A DNA stretch of 64,000 bases from Nostoc cf. commune SO-36 (lineage in GTDB: Bacteria > Cyanobacteriota > Cyanobacteriia > Cyanobacteriales > Nostocaceae), in assembly GCF_023734775.1 (NCBI RefSeq), contig NZ_AP025732.1:5764501-5828500 (forward strand). The letters are read 5' to 3'. Under the pieces are notes generated by a model. It worked only from the letters and a program-made list of their open reading frames with translations, was not told where the DNA came from and made no database searches. Shown here one piece after another: positions 35,006 through 44,866 of this stretch. A program made the translations under genes and the position numbers. The stretch's first letter is position 1. Each line of letters opens with the position of its first letter.

Positions 35006-36427
35006 TCATCCTCTGCTCGGCTCTTGGAGAAACATGAGTGGAACAAGGGCTACTAGCCGGAATATACCAGATAGGGCAAATAAGCCTAGCAAGCCTCCGA
35101 ATTGAGCAAATTGGACGATGAAGCTGCCTATAATTGTGCCTAAAGCACCACTCCCTCCAGCAACGGCAGCTGCGATCGCAAAATAGATAGACTGATTTTT
35201 AATTGGTGCAATGCTTAATTGTATATTGTTGCTGCACAAGTCAATTGCCGCCCAAGTACCTCCAATCAAGATGTGCAACAGTGGCAACCACAACCAAATG
35301 CCAAGGCGATTAACACTAATCCCCAGCCACAGTAGTGGTGTGACTGCAACCAAAATCCCAATATAGATGAGGATGGGACGATTACCTATCTTATCTGCTA
35401 ATTTTCCCCACAGGATAAGCATCAGCAAATTTGCCCCCGCCTGAAGGCTGTTGTAGATAGTCACATAGCTCACATCCAAATCCAGAGTGTCCAGCATATA
35501 GAGGTTAAAAAAAGGAGCGCTGAGGTTAACAGCAAGCGCCCAGAAACTGAAATACAGCAGAAATATCAAAAAGTTAGAGTTTTTGCAAATGCTGTTAGTT
35601 ACCTGGTCTTGTGGCGGATGAATTGATTGAAATACTTCAGAAGCTTCATCTTTTGCAACCTCTGATTGAATCTCGCTTATTTGAGATGACTTGCCATAAT
35701 AAGTATTTTGCAATTGCGGATTCATATCCACCTGGAAATACTGACATCCCAATCCCACAATCCCAAACACAATGCCTACTAGTAGAACTACCCCATAACC
35801 TTGTAGAGATCCCCCATACCAATGTGATACAAATAGGCCGGCCATTGGTACGCAAACCAAATTAGTTAGACTAGCGGCACTATTGCGTGTTCCAAAATAC
35901 CTGCCTCGTAATCGCCGGGGAACGATCATTGCCACCCAACTTAGCCACGATGCACTTCCTAGTCCTCCCAAAAGATTGCTGAATAGAACAATCAAGAGTG
36001 TTAATATCACTAATTGATGAGTATTAATTACTCCCCAACTGACGCTAGCAATGCCAATTACTAAAACCAGCCAAAGTAGCCGACCAATTCCATGTGTCCG
36101 AAGCGAATATTGAAAGCGGCTGGTGCAGCGTTCAGACAAGTAAGCACCTAACGGCTGAATAAGATTGACCAACATGGGGATAGACGACAGCATCCCAAAT
36201 ACCACTGGACTAGCGCCCAATTCCACCAAGAAATTGCAGAGTAAAATTCCGCCAGTTCCAAGGGAATAAACTGCTGCTAAGACAGAATCCGCAGTGGAAG
36301 CTTTTAAACTAGTGCGAATAATATCCTTGGGAATTCGAGAGTTTGGAGAGATTGGTGGTGGAGGCGAGGCAATCTGGGGAAATTCCAGAGTCAGTGGCGC
36401 AGTTGTTTCAACCTGAACATAATCCAT
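35006..36427 (-). CDS. Major facilitator superfamily transporter
   Basis: A 473-residue protein with about twelve hydrophobic helices. It carries MFS-type loops such as LIQPLGAYLSERCTSRFQYS and ILWGKLADKIGNRPILIYIG, which resemble the conserved motif A G-x-LaDrxGrR in both halves. A hydrophilic N-terminal tail of about 45 residues and a central cytoplasmic loop (about 230-275) are present. The substrate is not predictable; the overall pattern resembles uncharacterised cyanobacterial MFS proteins. The gene is convergent with accD, the two stops being close together. The frame is intact. Confidence 0.85.
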   Translation of the reverse strand: MDYVQVETTAPLTLEFPQIASPPPPISPNSRIPKDIIRTSLKASTADSVLAAVYSLGTGGILLCNFLVELGASPVVFGMLSSIPMLVNLIQPLGAYLSERCTSRFQYSLRTHGIGRLLWLVLVIGIASVSWGVINTHQLVILTLLIVLFSNLLGGLGSASWLSWVAMIVPRRLRGRYFGTRNSAASLTNLVCVPMAGLFVSHWYGGSLQGYGVVLLVGIVFGIVGLGCQYFQVDMNPQLQNTYYGKSSQISEIQSEVAKDEASEVFQSIHPPQDQVTNSICKNSNFLIFLLYFSFWALAVNLSAPFFNLYMLDTLDLDVSYVTIYNSLQAGANLLMLILWGKLADKIGNRPILIYIGILVAVTPLLWLGISVNRLGIWLWLPLLHILIGGTWAAIDLCSNNIQLSIAPIKNQSIYFAIAAAVAGGSGALGTIIGSFIVQFAQFGGLLGLFALSGIFRLVALVPLMFLQEPSRG

Positions 36428-36716
36428 AATCTATGTTTATGGGTGAAGTATCCTGGGATAAATTCTGTTCCAAAGTAACTCAGTATGCTTTGATTAGCAT
36501 TGCTGATAATTTTTCGTTATTTTAGCTTGCAATTTTCAACAAAAATTTTAATAAGTAAAATATTACTGTTTAACGATAGAAGGTAGAAGTAATAAGAGAG
36601 ACTGTTATCTACCTGCGATCAATAAAAGATTATTTAATTTTTTGGGATTGGTGATAGCGATCGCTATTAGTAACGGTTGTTATATATACTACACCGTGAT
36701 AAATATGTCAGTATCC

Positions 36717-36909
36717 AATGGCACTAAGAAAAGCCCAAAGGCTTGTGTCGTCTTGTTCACAGCCTCCAGGCTGGGAAGGCTGGGAATGTATTTAAAGTGG
36801 GCTTCTGCCTCTTGTCAAGCTACTGGAGGCGGAGCCTCCCAGAATGTGTTCCTTGCCTAGAGGCAGGGAACCAGTCAGAGCAAGGGCTGTATCTTTTCTT
36901 AGTGCCATT
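36717..36909. repeat. 193-bp MITE-like element with perfect 17-bp terminal inverted repeats
   Basis: aatggcactaagaaaag (36717-36733) and cttttcttagtgccatt (36893-36909) pair exactly. Inside are tandem-like palindromes (gcctccaggctgggaaggct; ggaggcggagcctcccag; ccttgcctagaggcaggga). No ORF and no obvious target duplication were found. Confidence 0.85.
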
Positions 36910-36992
36910 CAGGTCAGTTTTTCTTAAGTGAACCGTATTGACCAATAATCTAAGAGGTTGTTTGAAAAGTGTTTCGCTGTGACTTTAGGTAC

Positions 36993-37078
36993 TTTTAGAT
37001 CCCCCCTAACCTTCCTTAAAAAGGGGAGAACCGGAATCAAAGTCCCCCTTAAAAAGGGGGATTTAGGGGGATCTAAAA
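36993..37078. repeat. Inverted repeat, GATCCCCCCTAA core
   Basis: ttttagatcccccctaa pairs with ttagggggatctaaaa around aaaaggggagaaccggaatc and a second gtcccccttaaaaaggggga stem. It is homologous to the core at 28808-28902. Outer gaggttgtttgaaaag and aactttttaaaaatccc may be a surrounding element. Confidence 0.85.
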
Positions 37079-37129
37079 TTTTTGATACCGACAAGAGAAC
37101 TTTTTAAAAATCCCCTAAATAAAGATAAG

Positions 37130-37203
37130 ATAGTTCGTCATTGCGAATGAAGTGAAGCAATCGCAATGACTGAGATTACCACGCTTCACTTCGTTCTGCT
37201 CAC
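37130..37203. repeat. GTCATTGCGAG repeat copy upstream of kinase 3' end
   Basis: gtcattgcgaatgaagtgaa then gcaatcgcaatgactgag, followed by a second half cttcacttcgttctgctcac. It is related to the copies at 23173-23304 and 58909-58973. The 860-base gap (36428-37291) thus consists mostly of three repeat elements plus AT-rich spacer. Confidence 0.75.
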
Positions 37204-37291
37204 AATTACATCTTATATTTAATTGTGTCTACTTAGTTGCATTTTAAAACTATTATCTGTAACACTTCCTTAAGTCTAAAAATTGCTGTAA

Positions 37292-39068
37292 CTATCGAAT
37301 ATTTACCTCTTGCAGGGAATTTTCTCCCTGAAGATATTCAACTTTAGTAGCTAAGTTCTTAGGGACAAATGAATTTGTTCTTCTTGCAAAAGCTACCTTT
37401 TGATTGTCAGGTAGGAGGCGTTGTTTTTGAGTATATTCATTCAATTTTACTTGAGCTTGAGCATAAACTAAAGTATCACTGGGAATGTTTCGGAGAAATT
37501 TTACAGCTCGATTAAAATCACCAATAGATGCTTTTTTATAGGCTTTCTGTAAAAAATAAGCTGCTCTGATCTGCCGCTTTCGATTGTACTCAGCCAACTT
37601 ATTTTGAACTAAAGCACCAGCATGACTTTCTTTAGGAATTTGACGCAGATATTGTAATGCAGTAGAAAAATCTCTGATCTCGGCACTTTCGTAAGCTTTT
37701 GCTAATAAATATTGCGTCTGTGCTTCAATATTAACTGATGCTTGCTGAACTAGTTTATCTGTTTTAGATTGCCAATATGAAATCTTGGGAACTTTAGCAG
37801 CAGCATCAAGAACATCTGACCATTTACTATCAGCAAAAGCTGTTTCAGCTATTTGGTATTGCTGTGCAGCTACTTGCCATTGCTCTTGCCATTCTTCAAT
37901 TTTTGCTTGCGCTTCTGGATAAACATTACTGTGGGAAGATATTGATTTAACTAGTGCGATCGCTTCTTCTAAATCCCCTGCTTGATATTCTTTTGTCGCT
38001 TTATATAAAGTATCTGTTTCTGAGTATGCAGGTGCAGTATTAACTAAAGAATATACACCAAATCCCATCACTAAAGAATTAGCTGCTAGTCCTACTTTCA
38101 TTCCTGTTAATAATGGGGATGAATTTCCAGATGTAGGATTTTTCGCTACTTCTAAGGGAAATTGAAAATCTGCTTCTAATATTTGTGATGGCTGAGTTTC
38201 CCATACCATTTGTTTGAGTACCCGCAATACCTCACTCGCAGACTGAAAACGGTCTTGGTAATTGTAGCGGATCATTTGGCTGAGAACAGCAGCTAGATAA
38301 TCATTAACTGGCGTGTTTTCAAAACGCCAAAAAATTTCTTTAGTATGAGGATCAGTTTTTAATTGTAGTGGTTCTAACCCAGTTAAAGCCTGGATAGCAA
38401 TCATACCCAAAGCATAAATATCACTGTTGGGCTGTGTTTGACCAATAAATTGTTCTGGCGGTATGTAGCCCAATGAAGTGACGGGAATTCGATAAATGGG
38501 CAATTCCGCACATATCCCAAAATCAATAGACTGAATTGAGCCAAAATCAATTAAAACTAACTTGTGTAGGGCTTCAACGTTACCGTAGGCATCGCTAGTA
38601 CGTCTAATCAAGTTTTCCGGTTTAATATCGCAAATGGATCACACCTTGAGAGTGAACAAATTCTAGAATACCTAAGACATCTATCAGAAATTCTACAACT
38701 TCCCTTTCACTCCATAGACAGCCCCATTGTTGATCAATAGGCAATTCCGCAGTTAGCGCATGTCCTTCAATACACTCTTGCACTAAATAAAATCGCTCGT
38801 TTTCTTCAAAGCAGGCGATGAACTTAGGAATTTGCTGATGGCTTCCCAAATGCTTGAGGGTTTGGGTTTCAGTCTGAAACAGTAACCTCAACAGATTCAA
38901 GTCGCTGCATTCGGAACTGCTAACTTTAATCTGTTTAACAACGCATTTGGGGTTCTCTGGATAATCTACGTCTACAGCAATGTATGTTTGGCCAAACAGC
39001 CCTGCACTGAGGCTTTGGACAATTTTGTAACGCCCTTGTAGTAATTTACCGATTATGTGGTTGGTCAT
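37292..39068 (-). pseudogene. Serine/threonine protein kinase with frameshift inside the catalytic loop
   Basis: The N-terminal part (38622-39068) is a kinase N-lobe: GRYKIVQSLSAGLFGQTYIA and Lys45 in VVKQIK, then the C-lobe start VEFLIDVLGILEFVHSQGVI. At 38632 one extra T in a TTT run turns the expected HCDIKPENL into HLRY plus stop. The other frame continues at once with KPEN, LVLIDFGSIQSID (DFG) and GYIPPEQFIGQTQPNSDIYA. A membrane segment near AANSLVMGFGVYSLV and a long helical repeat region with TPR-like AKAYESAEIRDFSTALQYLR follow. Without the extra base it would be one protein of about 590 residues. Recent inactivation or a sequencing error are both possible. Confidence 0.85.
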
Positions 39069-39547
39069 GACCTGGTTACTCAGTAAGTCCTTTTATTTAG
39101 TTTTTCTGACATTCCCTCCTGTTTCCGGAATACTTTAGAAATAAATAACCAGAATTTTGATACTCTAAATACAAGCTAATTTTTTTAAGTATTTTTGCGT
39201 AGTAAAAATCTGTTTTTTAGAAGAAAAAATACTTCGTATCTTTTTGCAAAGTATTGGCGATGCTACATTCTTAACTGGGAGATTGATGTTTATAATAGCT
39301 GCCTTGTAGAAAAAATACCTTAAAGTAACTAGTAATGAATTTTTAGAAAAACTGTAAATTTAAATTTCTTCTTGGCTAGAGGACGACAACAATCCGTCAT
39401 CAGAAACACGTGTTGAAACTCAGGCAAAAGAAAAAATCAACGGCTAACAGCACAGTAACAAGAGGATATATCAGTGTCACAAAAACCATTAGAGTGGACA
39501 AGGCTTCAGTCTTATCCACCTCCTACTCGGCTATGCTTGCTCCATCC
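39069..39547. other. AT-rich intergenic region upstream of the kinase gene
   Basis: No gene recognised. Near its right end an agaggat motif precedes a GTG (39473) opening a 26-codon frame (MSQKPLEWTRLQSYPPPTRL and a few more residues), possibly a gene scrap. An imperfect hairpin, gtggacaag/cttatccac (about 39493-39521), lies just after the stop of the convergent secreted-protein gene and could act as its terminator. Confidence 0.35.
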
Positions 39548-40045
39548 TTAGTCTGATATTCGACTCCATGTGGGAGCGATTAACTGCCCAGCCAATCCTC
39601 CTTTTTGACCAATCGCAAAAACCTGAGTTGCTAGGAGTATTCTTCCTTTTTTCCTAGTCTTGGAGATTATAAAATTATATGTAACCGTGCCAGTAGAGAA
39701 AGGGATTGTAGCAACACCTGTACCATTTGTTGCCACCGAATAAGTTCCATTCGCCACCGGGGGAAGATCGTTAATGTTTCTAGAACAATTAGGAATCGGA
39801 TTGCCACACGGTAAGTTCGCTATGAGGTCTACAGTTAGTCCACCTTTTCCATCGAAGGTTATCGGCCCTAAGCTGGCAACATTAGCACTGTTGTTGACGT
39901 AGGCATAATTTCCCTGAAGACTGGTCTTTGTGAAAGTCTGAGCGCTATAGGCCATAGCAGACTGAGCAGTGTAGATACCAAGTATGACCAGAATTACCGC
40001 CAGTACCTTGAAAATATTCCTCATTTGAGTAGATTTATTTTGCAT
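39548..40045 (-). CDS. Secreted protein, unknown function
   Basis: A 165-residue protein with an N-terminal signal peptide (hydrophobic stretch about residues 12-28, likely cleavage after SAMA near residue 32). The mature part is rich in Gly, Thr, Asn and Val and alternates short strands (LQGNYAYVNNSANVASLGPI, FDGKGGLTVDLIANLPCGNP, GTYSVATNGTGVATIPFSTG), as in a small beta-sandwich or barrel. Two cysteines (in LPCGNPIPNCSRN) could form a disulfide. I recall similar secreted cyanobacterial proteins with the YAY...FDGxG pattern but no named function. It is a single gene with an intact frame. Confidence 0.65.
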   Translation of the reverse strand: MQNKSTQMRNIFKVLAVILVILGIYTAQSAMAYSAQTFTKTSLQGNYAYVNNSANVASLGPITFDGKGGLTVDLIANLPCGNPIPNCSRNINDLPPVANGTYSVATNGTGVATIPFSTGTVTYNFIISKTRKKGRILLATQVFAIGQKGGLAGQLIAPTWSRISD

Positions 40046-40678
40046 TTTCCTTACCTCGCTCTAACAACTAAAAATTGAGATTTCCCCGCTTTGGGGCATG
40101 ACACAAAAGCTTAAAGACAAGCTTAAGCAAGCACAACCGCTACGTGAAGCGGTTAGCTCTCTCGGCTGCTGTCAGCTATCAGTTGCAACAAAGTGCTGTT
40201 CTGGCAGGGATAAATATAGGATTTCCCACCAGTCAGATTTTGTAGTAGGCAAACTATTTACGAGACTGGTTTTATCAGTCTGATACCGCTAATTCGGATG
40301 ATTAGACTGATAAAAGATGCCAAAATAGGCAATTACACTGTGATTAATGAAAATACTACCACCATTAGGTGAATTAGACTGCAAAATTCCGTATTTCTTC
40401 CAATTAATATGACTGGGTATTACACATCAAGTAATCAGGTGTAGAGGTATGTTTAACTGTCTGCTGAAACAGTTAAGAAAACGTTCGTTTTTTTGACTAA
40501 AGCACAGGAGCGTAATTTAATGTGAGTTAGATGGTTAGAAAACAGCAAAAGCTTGCTATATATGAAATATAAGAAGTTGGGCAGGTGTTGCGTGCGATGA
40601 CTACGCCCGCCGCCGGCATCGCTAAATGATTTAGGACTGCTTAACAGTAAGCACATTTATTTTTGAATTTTCAATTAT
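40046..40678. other. Intergenic region with a lone MITE arm
   Basis: Mostly AT-rich DNA without a supported gene. Recognisable pieces are a palindrome-like gctacgtgaagcggttagct near 40139 and, at 40623-40641, taaatgatttaggactgctt, which equals one end of the MITE at 2377-2505 without its partner. A short ORF at 40453-40656 on the minus strand is not convincing. Confidence 0.4.
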
Positions 40679-42232
40679 TTAACTATTGACTTCTTCATCA
40701 TGTTCAACCACCTCAGATTTATCTTGTAATGGCTTAACTACTCTGGCGATTGCTTCTTGAATAAAAGCTTTAATAAACTCATCTCTGCGGTTAATTTGAA
40801 ACTGTCGCTGTACAACTTCCGTCATTCCCCCATCACCCCAATCTTGATCGTGACGAAAATATTCAATAAAACTCTTACCAGCAATTCGTGTTAAATAAGC
40901 TGCTGTTACGCCTTGAATCGCCTTACCAACAATAAAGGTGGCAACATTAAGCTGCAAAGCTGTAGATAATAATTGAATTGCTCCCTTAACAATGCCCAAA
41001 CTAGCGATAGTTTTCGCTAAAGAAAGGGCTAACTCTCTTCCCCGTTCCATATTCAATTCACAGCCGTACACTCTACCAATTTCCACAACCATTTGAGCGT
41101 TGACGGCGGCTGTCGCCAGTAAATCTACAACTGGTATAGGCGTAACTGACACCACACCAGCACCAATCCATTGAAACCGTTCTACAATTTTGTCAGCTTG
41201 ACGGCGACGCTGCCCATCAATAAGTTTTCGTGCTTCGTCTCCTAATCGCAGAGATTGCAAAAGAATATTATCCGCCACCAAATCTTCACCTTCGGCGCGT
41301 AAAACAGCAGCTGTGCGCCGCAGCAAGGGAACAATATCTGGTTCTGGTTGGAAGTTTTCGCCAGTTTCTAATTGTGCAGGTTGAGGATTCGCAGCGATCG
41401 CTACTACATCATTAGTAGCAATAAATCCCCGTACCCGTTGACGCAACCTCGCAAGGATGGATTCTTTATCTTCATCTGTATATAAATCAGTTTTGTTGAG
41501 AACTAGGAGCGATCGCTTGCCAATTTCTGCCAAGCCCCGTAGCGGCTCATATTCTGAGCGCCGTAAATCATTATCTACTACAAACAACAGTAAATCTGCT
41601 TCTGTTGCCAGTTCTCGCGCCATTTGTTCGCGTTCCGTTCCCGCCACCCCTGCTTCTAAAATCCCCGGCGTATCTGTAATTAAAATCTTGCGTTGTAATC
41701 CCTTCAACCGCAGACAATAAGTTTCCCCAACCTGGGTTGTACCCATTGGTGCATCCACTTGACCGACCATGCGTCCCATAATTGCATTTACCAGGGAAGT
41801 TTTACCAGCACTCCCCGTACCAAATACCACTACTTGAATTTCACCCCGTGCTAAGTTTGCTTCAATCTCCCGCGATCGACTTAATAAAGCTTGGCGTGCT
41901 ACTTCATCTTGAATTTGCCCTACTTGTTGCCGTACAGCCTGGAGAGTTGTAGAAGCAGCGTCAGATTTAGCAGCCGGAATTTGTGCCGCAGTTACTCGCT
42001 TTGGGTTGCGGCGCGATCGCTTTTCCCCAGATTGAATCACCAATACATAATAGACAAAAGCTGCAACTAAGGCTCCAATGAGGAAAATTAGCAATAATAG
42101 CAACAAATTGCCTAGCAACGGCGAATAGGATAATTGCCAATAGAGGCGTGATAGGGAATCAATCAGCCATAGGGCTAGCCCCAAAATGACGATCAGACCA
42201 ACAATCAGCGTTACTATGCGTGACAGAGGCAT
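40679..42232 (-). CDS. Membrane-anchored Era-like GTPase with DUF697 domain
   Basis: A 517-residue protein. Two N-terminal transmembrane helices (about 5-27 and 40-66) anchor it. The GTPase domain has the P-loop GTGSAGKTSLVNA (138-150), a switch Thr in PMGTTQVGE, DTPG (187-190) and NKTD (246-249). The C-terminal third (about 345-480) is a DUF697 domain with hydrophobic helices (IGAGVVSVTPIPVVDLLATA and following). Members are widespread in cyanobacteria. A role in membrane or thylakoid maintenance has been suggested for the family, but the function here is unknown. The gene is monocistronic and its frame is intact. Confidence 0.88.
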   Translation of the reverse strand: MPLSRIVTLIVGLIVILGLALWLIDSLSRLYWQLSYSPLLGNLLLLLLIFLIGALVAAFVYYVLVIQSGEKRSRRNPKRVTAAQIPAAKSDAASTTLQAVRQQVGQIQDEVARQALLSRSREIEANLARGEIQVVVFGTGSAGKTSLVNAIMGRMVGQVDAPMGTTQVGETYCLRLKGLQRKILITDTPGILEAGVAGTEREQMARELATEADLLLFVVDNDLRRSEYEPLRGLAEIGKRSLLVLNKTDLYTDEDKESILARLRQRVRGFIATNDVVAIAANPQPAQLETGENFQPEPDIVPLLRRTAAVLRAEGEDLVADNILLQSLRLGDEARKLIDGQRRRQADKIVERFQWIGAGVVSVTPIPVVDLLATAAVNAQMVVEIGRVYGCELNMERGRELALSLAKTIASLGIVKGAIQLLSTALQLNVATFIVGKAIQGVTAAYLTRIAGKSFIEYFRHDQDWGDGGMTEVVQRQFQINRRDEFIKAFIQEAIARVVKPLQDKSEVVEHDEEVNS

Positions 42233-42413
42233 GGCTGGGAAAGATTAGTAAGTATTTAGTAGGCAGATGCTTCTAATCTTAATAGTTTCGGCATTTTTTA
42301 CCAGAGTATAAAGGAGGAATAAGGGGCAGGGGGCAGGGGGAAAATAGGCTTTCTTTTCTTGGTAAAGGGACTTCCAGTGAAAAAACATCCCATCCCTGCG
42401 GGACACTTGCAGG

Positions 42414-42446
42414 GTACGTAGGGGCGCAAACCAGTGCGCCCCTTCA
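42414..42446. repeat. GTAGGGGCGCA palindrome
   Basis: gtaggggcgca...tgcgcccctt followed by a T-rich run, 70 bases before the carotenoid oxygenase start. It belongs to the same small palindrome family as 12111 and 13807. Confidence 0.6.
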
Positions 42447-42514
42447 TTTTTTGCGTCTTTAAAAAATTGCAACAATGTAAGAATGCAATTACCAATATTT
42501 CAAGGAATTTTAAT

Positions 42515-43951
42515 ATGCAGACTATTACCGAAAAGTCAATAAATAAGTCTTGGGCGAGTGCGATCGCAGAACCGGCAAAAGAATTTGCCCTTACCCAACT
42601 GTCAATTATTTCTGGAAAAGTTCCAGATGGCTTGCGTGGCACACTTTACCGCAATGGCCCCGCACGGCTCGAACGTGGTGGTGAGCGCGTGGGACACTGG
42701 TTTGATGGAGATGGGGCAATTCTTGGCGTCCATTTCACAGATGCAGGAGTTAGCGGAGTCTATCGCTATGTGCAAACAGCAGAATATCAAGCTGAAACTC
42801 AAGCGGATAAGTTTCTTTATGGTGTCTATGGCACGCATCCGGCAGGGCCCATCTGGAAGCGCTGGGGTCAACAGATCAAGAATGCAGCGAATACCTCTGT
42901 CTTGGCTTTACCTGATAAACTGTTGGCTTTATGGGAAGCAACTAATCCTTATGCCCTTGATTTGCAAACTTTAGAAACGAAGGGATTGGATGATTTAGGT
43001 GCTTTGGATAACGGATTACCTTATTCTGCTCATTACAAGCGTGATTCAGCAACAGGCGAGATTTTTAACTTTGGAATCAGTATCGGAAGTTCTGTACAGT
43101 TGAATCTTTACAAAAGCGATGCGACTGGCAAAATTATCCAAAAAACTGCTTTTAAGCTAGATCGCTATTCCATAATGCATGATTTTGTTTTAACTCAAAG
43201 ATATTTGGTGTTTTTCATGCCACCGACACGGATGAAAATGCTGTCAGTTCTGCTTGGTGTGGCTACCTTTAGTGAATCTCTGTTGTGGGAACCTCAGCTA
43301 GGAACCCAGGTGTTAATTTTTGACCGGGAAAACTTATCTTTAGTTAGTCGTGGTGAAACCGATCCTTGGTTTAATTGGCATTTTGGCAATGGTTATGAAG
43401 ATGAAGACGGTTCCGTGATTCTGGATGTGGTGCGATATGCAGATTTTCACCAAACTAATGAGTATCTGAGAGAATTTGCAAGTGGTGAGACGCACACAGT
43501 TTCTAGAGGAGCATTGTGGCAAGTGCGCCTCAATCCTCAAACTGGCAAAGTTACAGCAATGCAAGAATTTGTCAACCGCAAGTGTGAATTTCCTGTAGTG
43601 CAGCGATCGCAAGTTGGACAACCTTGGCGCTATACTTATATATCATTAATGCCCCAAAGAGGGGATGTAGACAAAGAACCGTTTGGTGCGATCGCTCGCT
43701 TCGACTACAAAACCGAAACCCTCACCGAAGCAGACTTAGGAGAAAACCGCTATGGTTCAGAACCCATCCACGCGCAAGATGTCCACAACTCTGAGCAAGG
43801 CTGGGTGTTAACCGTTGTATACGATGGTAATTCTCATACTAGCGAAGTTTGGGTATTTGATAGCGATCGCCTGGATGCAGAACCCGTTTGCAAATTAGGA
43901 TTACCTAGCGTGATTCCCCACAGCTTTCACGGCACTTGGAACCCAGCATAA
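42515..43951 (+). CDS. Carotenoid cleavage oxygenase (apocarotenoid oxygenase-like)
   Basis: The start is ATG 42515 (MQTITEKSINKSWAS), preceded by aagga about ten bases upstream. This gives 478 residues, preferred over a longer frame. The protein belongs to the RPE65/CCD family of non-haem Fe(II) dioxygenases. The four iron-binding histidines are in SAHYKRD, IMHDFVLT, WHFGNGYEDED and HSFHGTWNPA, and the N-terminal DGLRGTLYRNGPAR and GHWFDGDGA are characteristic. It would cleave apocarotenals or carotenoids, probably at the membrane surface, as the Synechocystis ACO does to make retinal. Substrate specificity is inference. No partner gene is adjacent. Confidence 0.92.
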   Translation: MQTITEKSINKSWASAIAEPAKEFALTQLSIISGKVPDGLRGTLYRNGPARLERGGERVGHWFDGDGAILGVHFTDAGVSGVYRYVQTAEYQAETQADKFLYGVYGTHPAGPIWKRWGQQIKNAANTSVLALPDKLLALWEATNPYALDLQTLETKGLDDLGALDNGLPYSAHYKRDSATGEIFNFGISIGSSVQLNLYKSDATGKIIQKTAFKLDRYSIMHDFVLTQRYLVFFMPPTRMKMLSVLLGVATFSESLLWEPQLGTQVLIFDRENLSLVSRGETDPWFNWHFGNGYEDEDGSVILDVVRYADFHQTNEYLREFASGETHTVSRGALWQVRLNPQTGKVTAMQEFVNRKCEFPVVQRSQVGQPWRYTYISLMPQRGDVDKEPFGAIARFDYKTETLTEADLGENRYGSEPIHAQDVHNSEQGWVLTVVYDGNSHTSEVWVFDSDRLDAEPVCKLGLPSVIPHSFHGTWNPA

Positions 43952-44102
43952 CAATTTGATTGGGATTGGGAATTGGGGACTGGGTAAAAGGAAAGGTAAG
44001 AGAAGAATTTTCCCCCTGCCTCCCCTGCTTTCTCATTTTCTTTATACTAAGTGTAAAAACGTAGTATCCTACATATTGGTATTCAAAAATAAGCCCACAA
44101 TC

Positions 44103-44585
44103 ATGAGCAGAAACCCCATAGCATTACTACTTAGCGGAGTAATTGTCAGCTTCGGACTGTCATCATTGGTAGCTCAAGCACAACAACAGGTTTCTGATGC
44201 TCAAGTCGCGGCAATGGTAGAGGCGCTGCGATTAGCTGCACCGCAGACCGGCATCGCAAATGATGGACTTTATAGTGCATGGCAAGTTAAACCAGAAACC
44301 TTAAAAGGCTGGTCGAAACATTGTCTCAAAAAAGAACTAACACCAACGCAGTTTGAAAACAGCCCTGCAACGGCACGCCAAGTTATATCGTGCATTACAC
44401 GCCGTGAGTTAAACAAGCAATTTCTCGCCACCAGTAATAATGAAACCGCCTCTGTGCGTGGTGTCGGTTGTTGGTGGATGACTGGCAGCTATACAGGGTG
44501 CGACAGCGGATTTACTGCTACATATCTTCAAAAAGTTGTCGGTTTTTACCAGCAGCAGCGTTCAAAACCAGTGACTACTCCATAG
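44103..44585 (+). CDS. Secreted protein, unknown function
   Basis: Starting at ATG 44103 (160 residues) the protein opens with a clear signal peptide (MSRNPIALLLSGVIVSFGLS, cleavage near AQA at about 25). The mature part is small and soluble and contains four cysteines (HCLKKE, ISCITRR, GCWWMTGSYTGCDSG), which suggests disulfides in the periplasm. The ending VGFYQQQRSKPVTTP is disordered. I do not recognise the family. A longer frame from 43956 would place a poor N-terminus before the signal, so the shorter start is preferred. It follows the carotenoid oxygenase gene by 150 bases on the same strand. Confidence 0.65.
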   Translation: MSRNPIALLLSGVIVSFGLSSLVAQAQQQVSDAQVAAMVEALRLAAPQTGIANDGLYSAWQVKPETLKGWSKHCLKKELTPTQFENSPATARQVISCITRRELNKQFLATSNNETASVRGVGCWWMTGSYTGCDSGFTATYLQKVVGFYQQQRSKPVTTP

Positions 44586-44627
44586 ACATCACCAAATTAA
44601 TCGCTGCGATGTGACAATACAAATATG

Positions 44628-44710
44628 AGTGAAAAAGAATGTAGAAACGTAGTACTGCTATTTATCTACAAAGGGTTCTAGATAACGCATATTTAATTTC
44701 TGCGAAATGT
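44628..44710. repeat. Second copy of the GTAGAGACGTAG hairpin repeat
   Basis: gagtgaaaaagaatgtagaa, a decayed stem, then gggttctagataacgcatat align base by base with 19535-19612. The stem has lost symmetry here while the flank remains conserved. Confidence 0.75.
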
Positions 44711-44866
44711 CTATTTGATTGGGTGAAAGAACACCGTATCAACTCGAAAATGGCTGATTTTCTACTGCTCTACTCCCCGTCTACACAAATAACGTTCAGA
44801 AATCAAATCAGATTGCCATAACAAAGGATTGTTTTGAACTTTATCAATCCTGGTTAGAATACATCG

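Noticed and set aside
40453..40656. Minus-strand 67-codon frame
   Set aside because: Overlaps a MITE arm, odd composition, no recognisable similarity.
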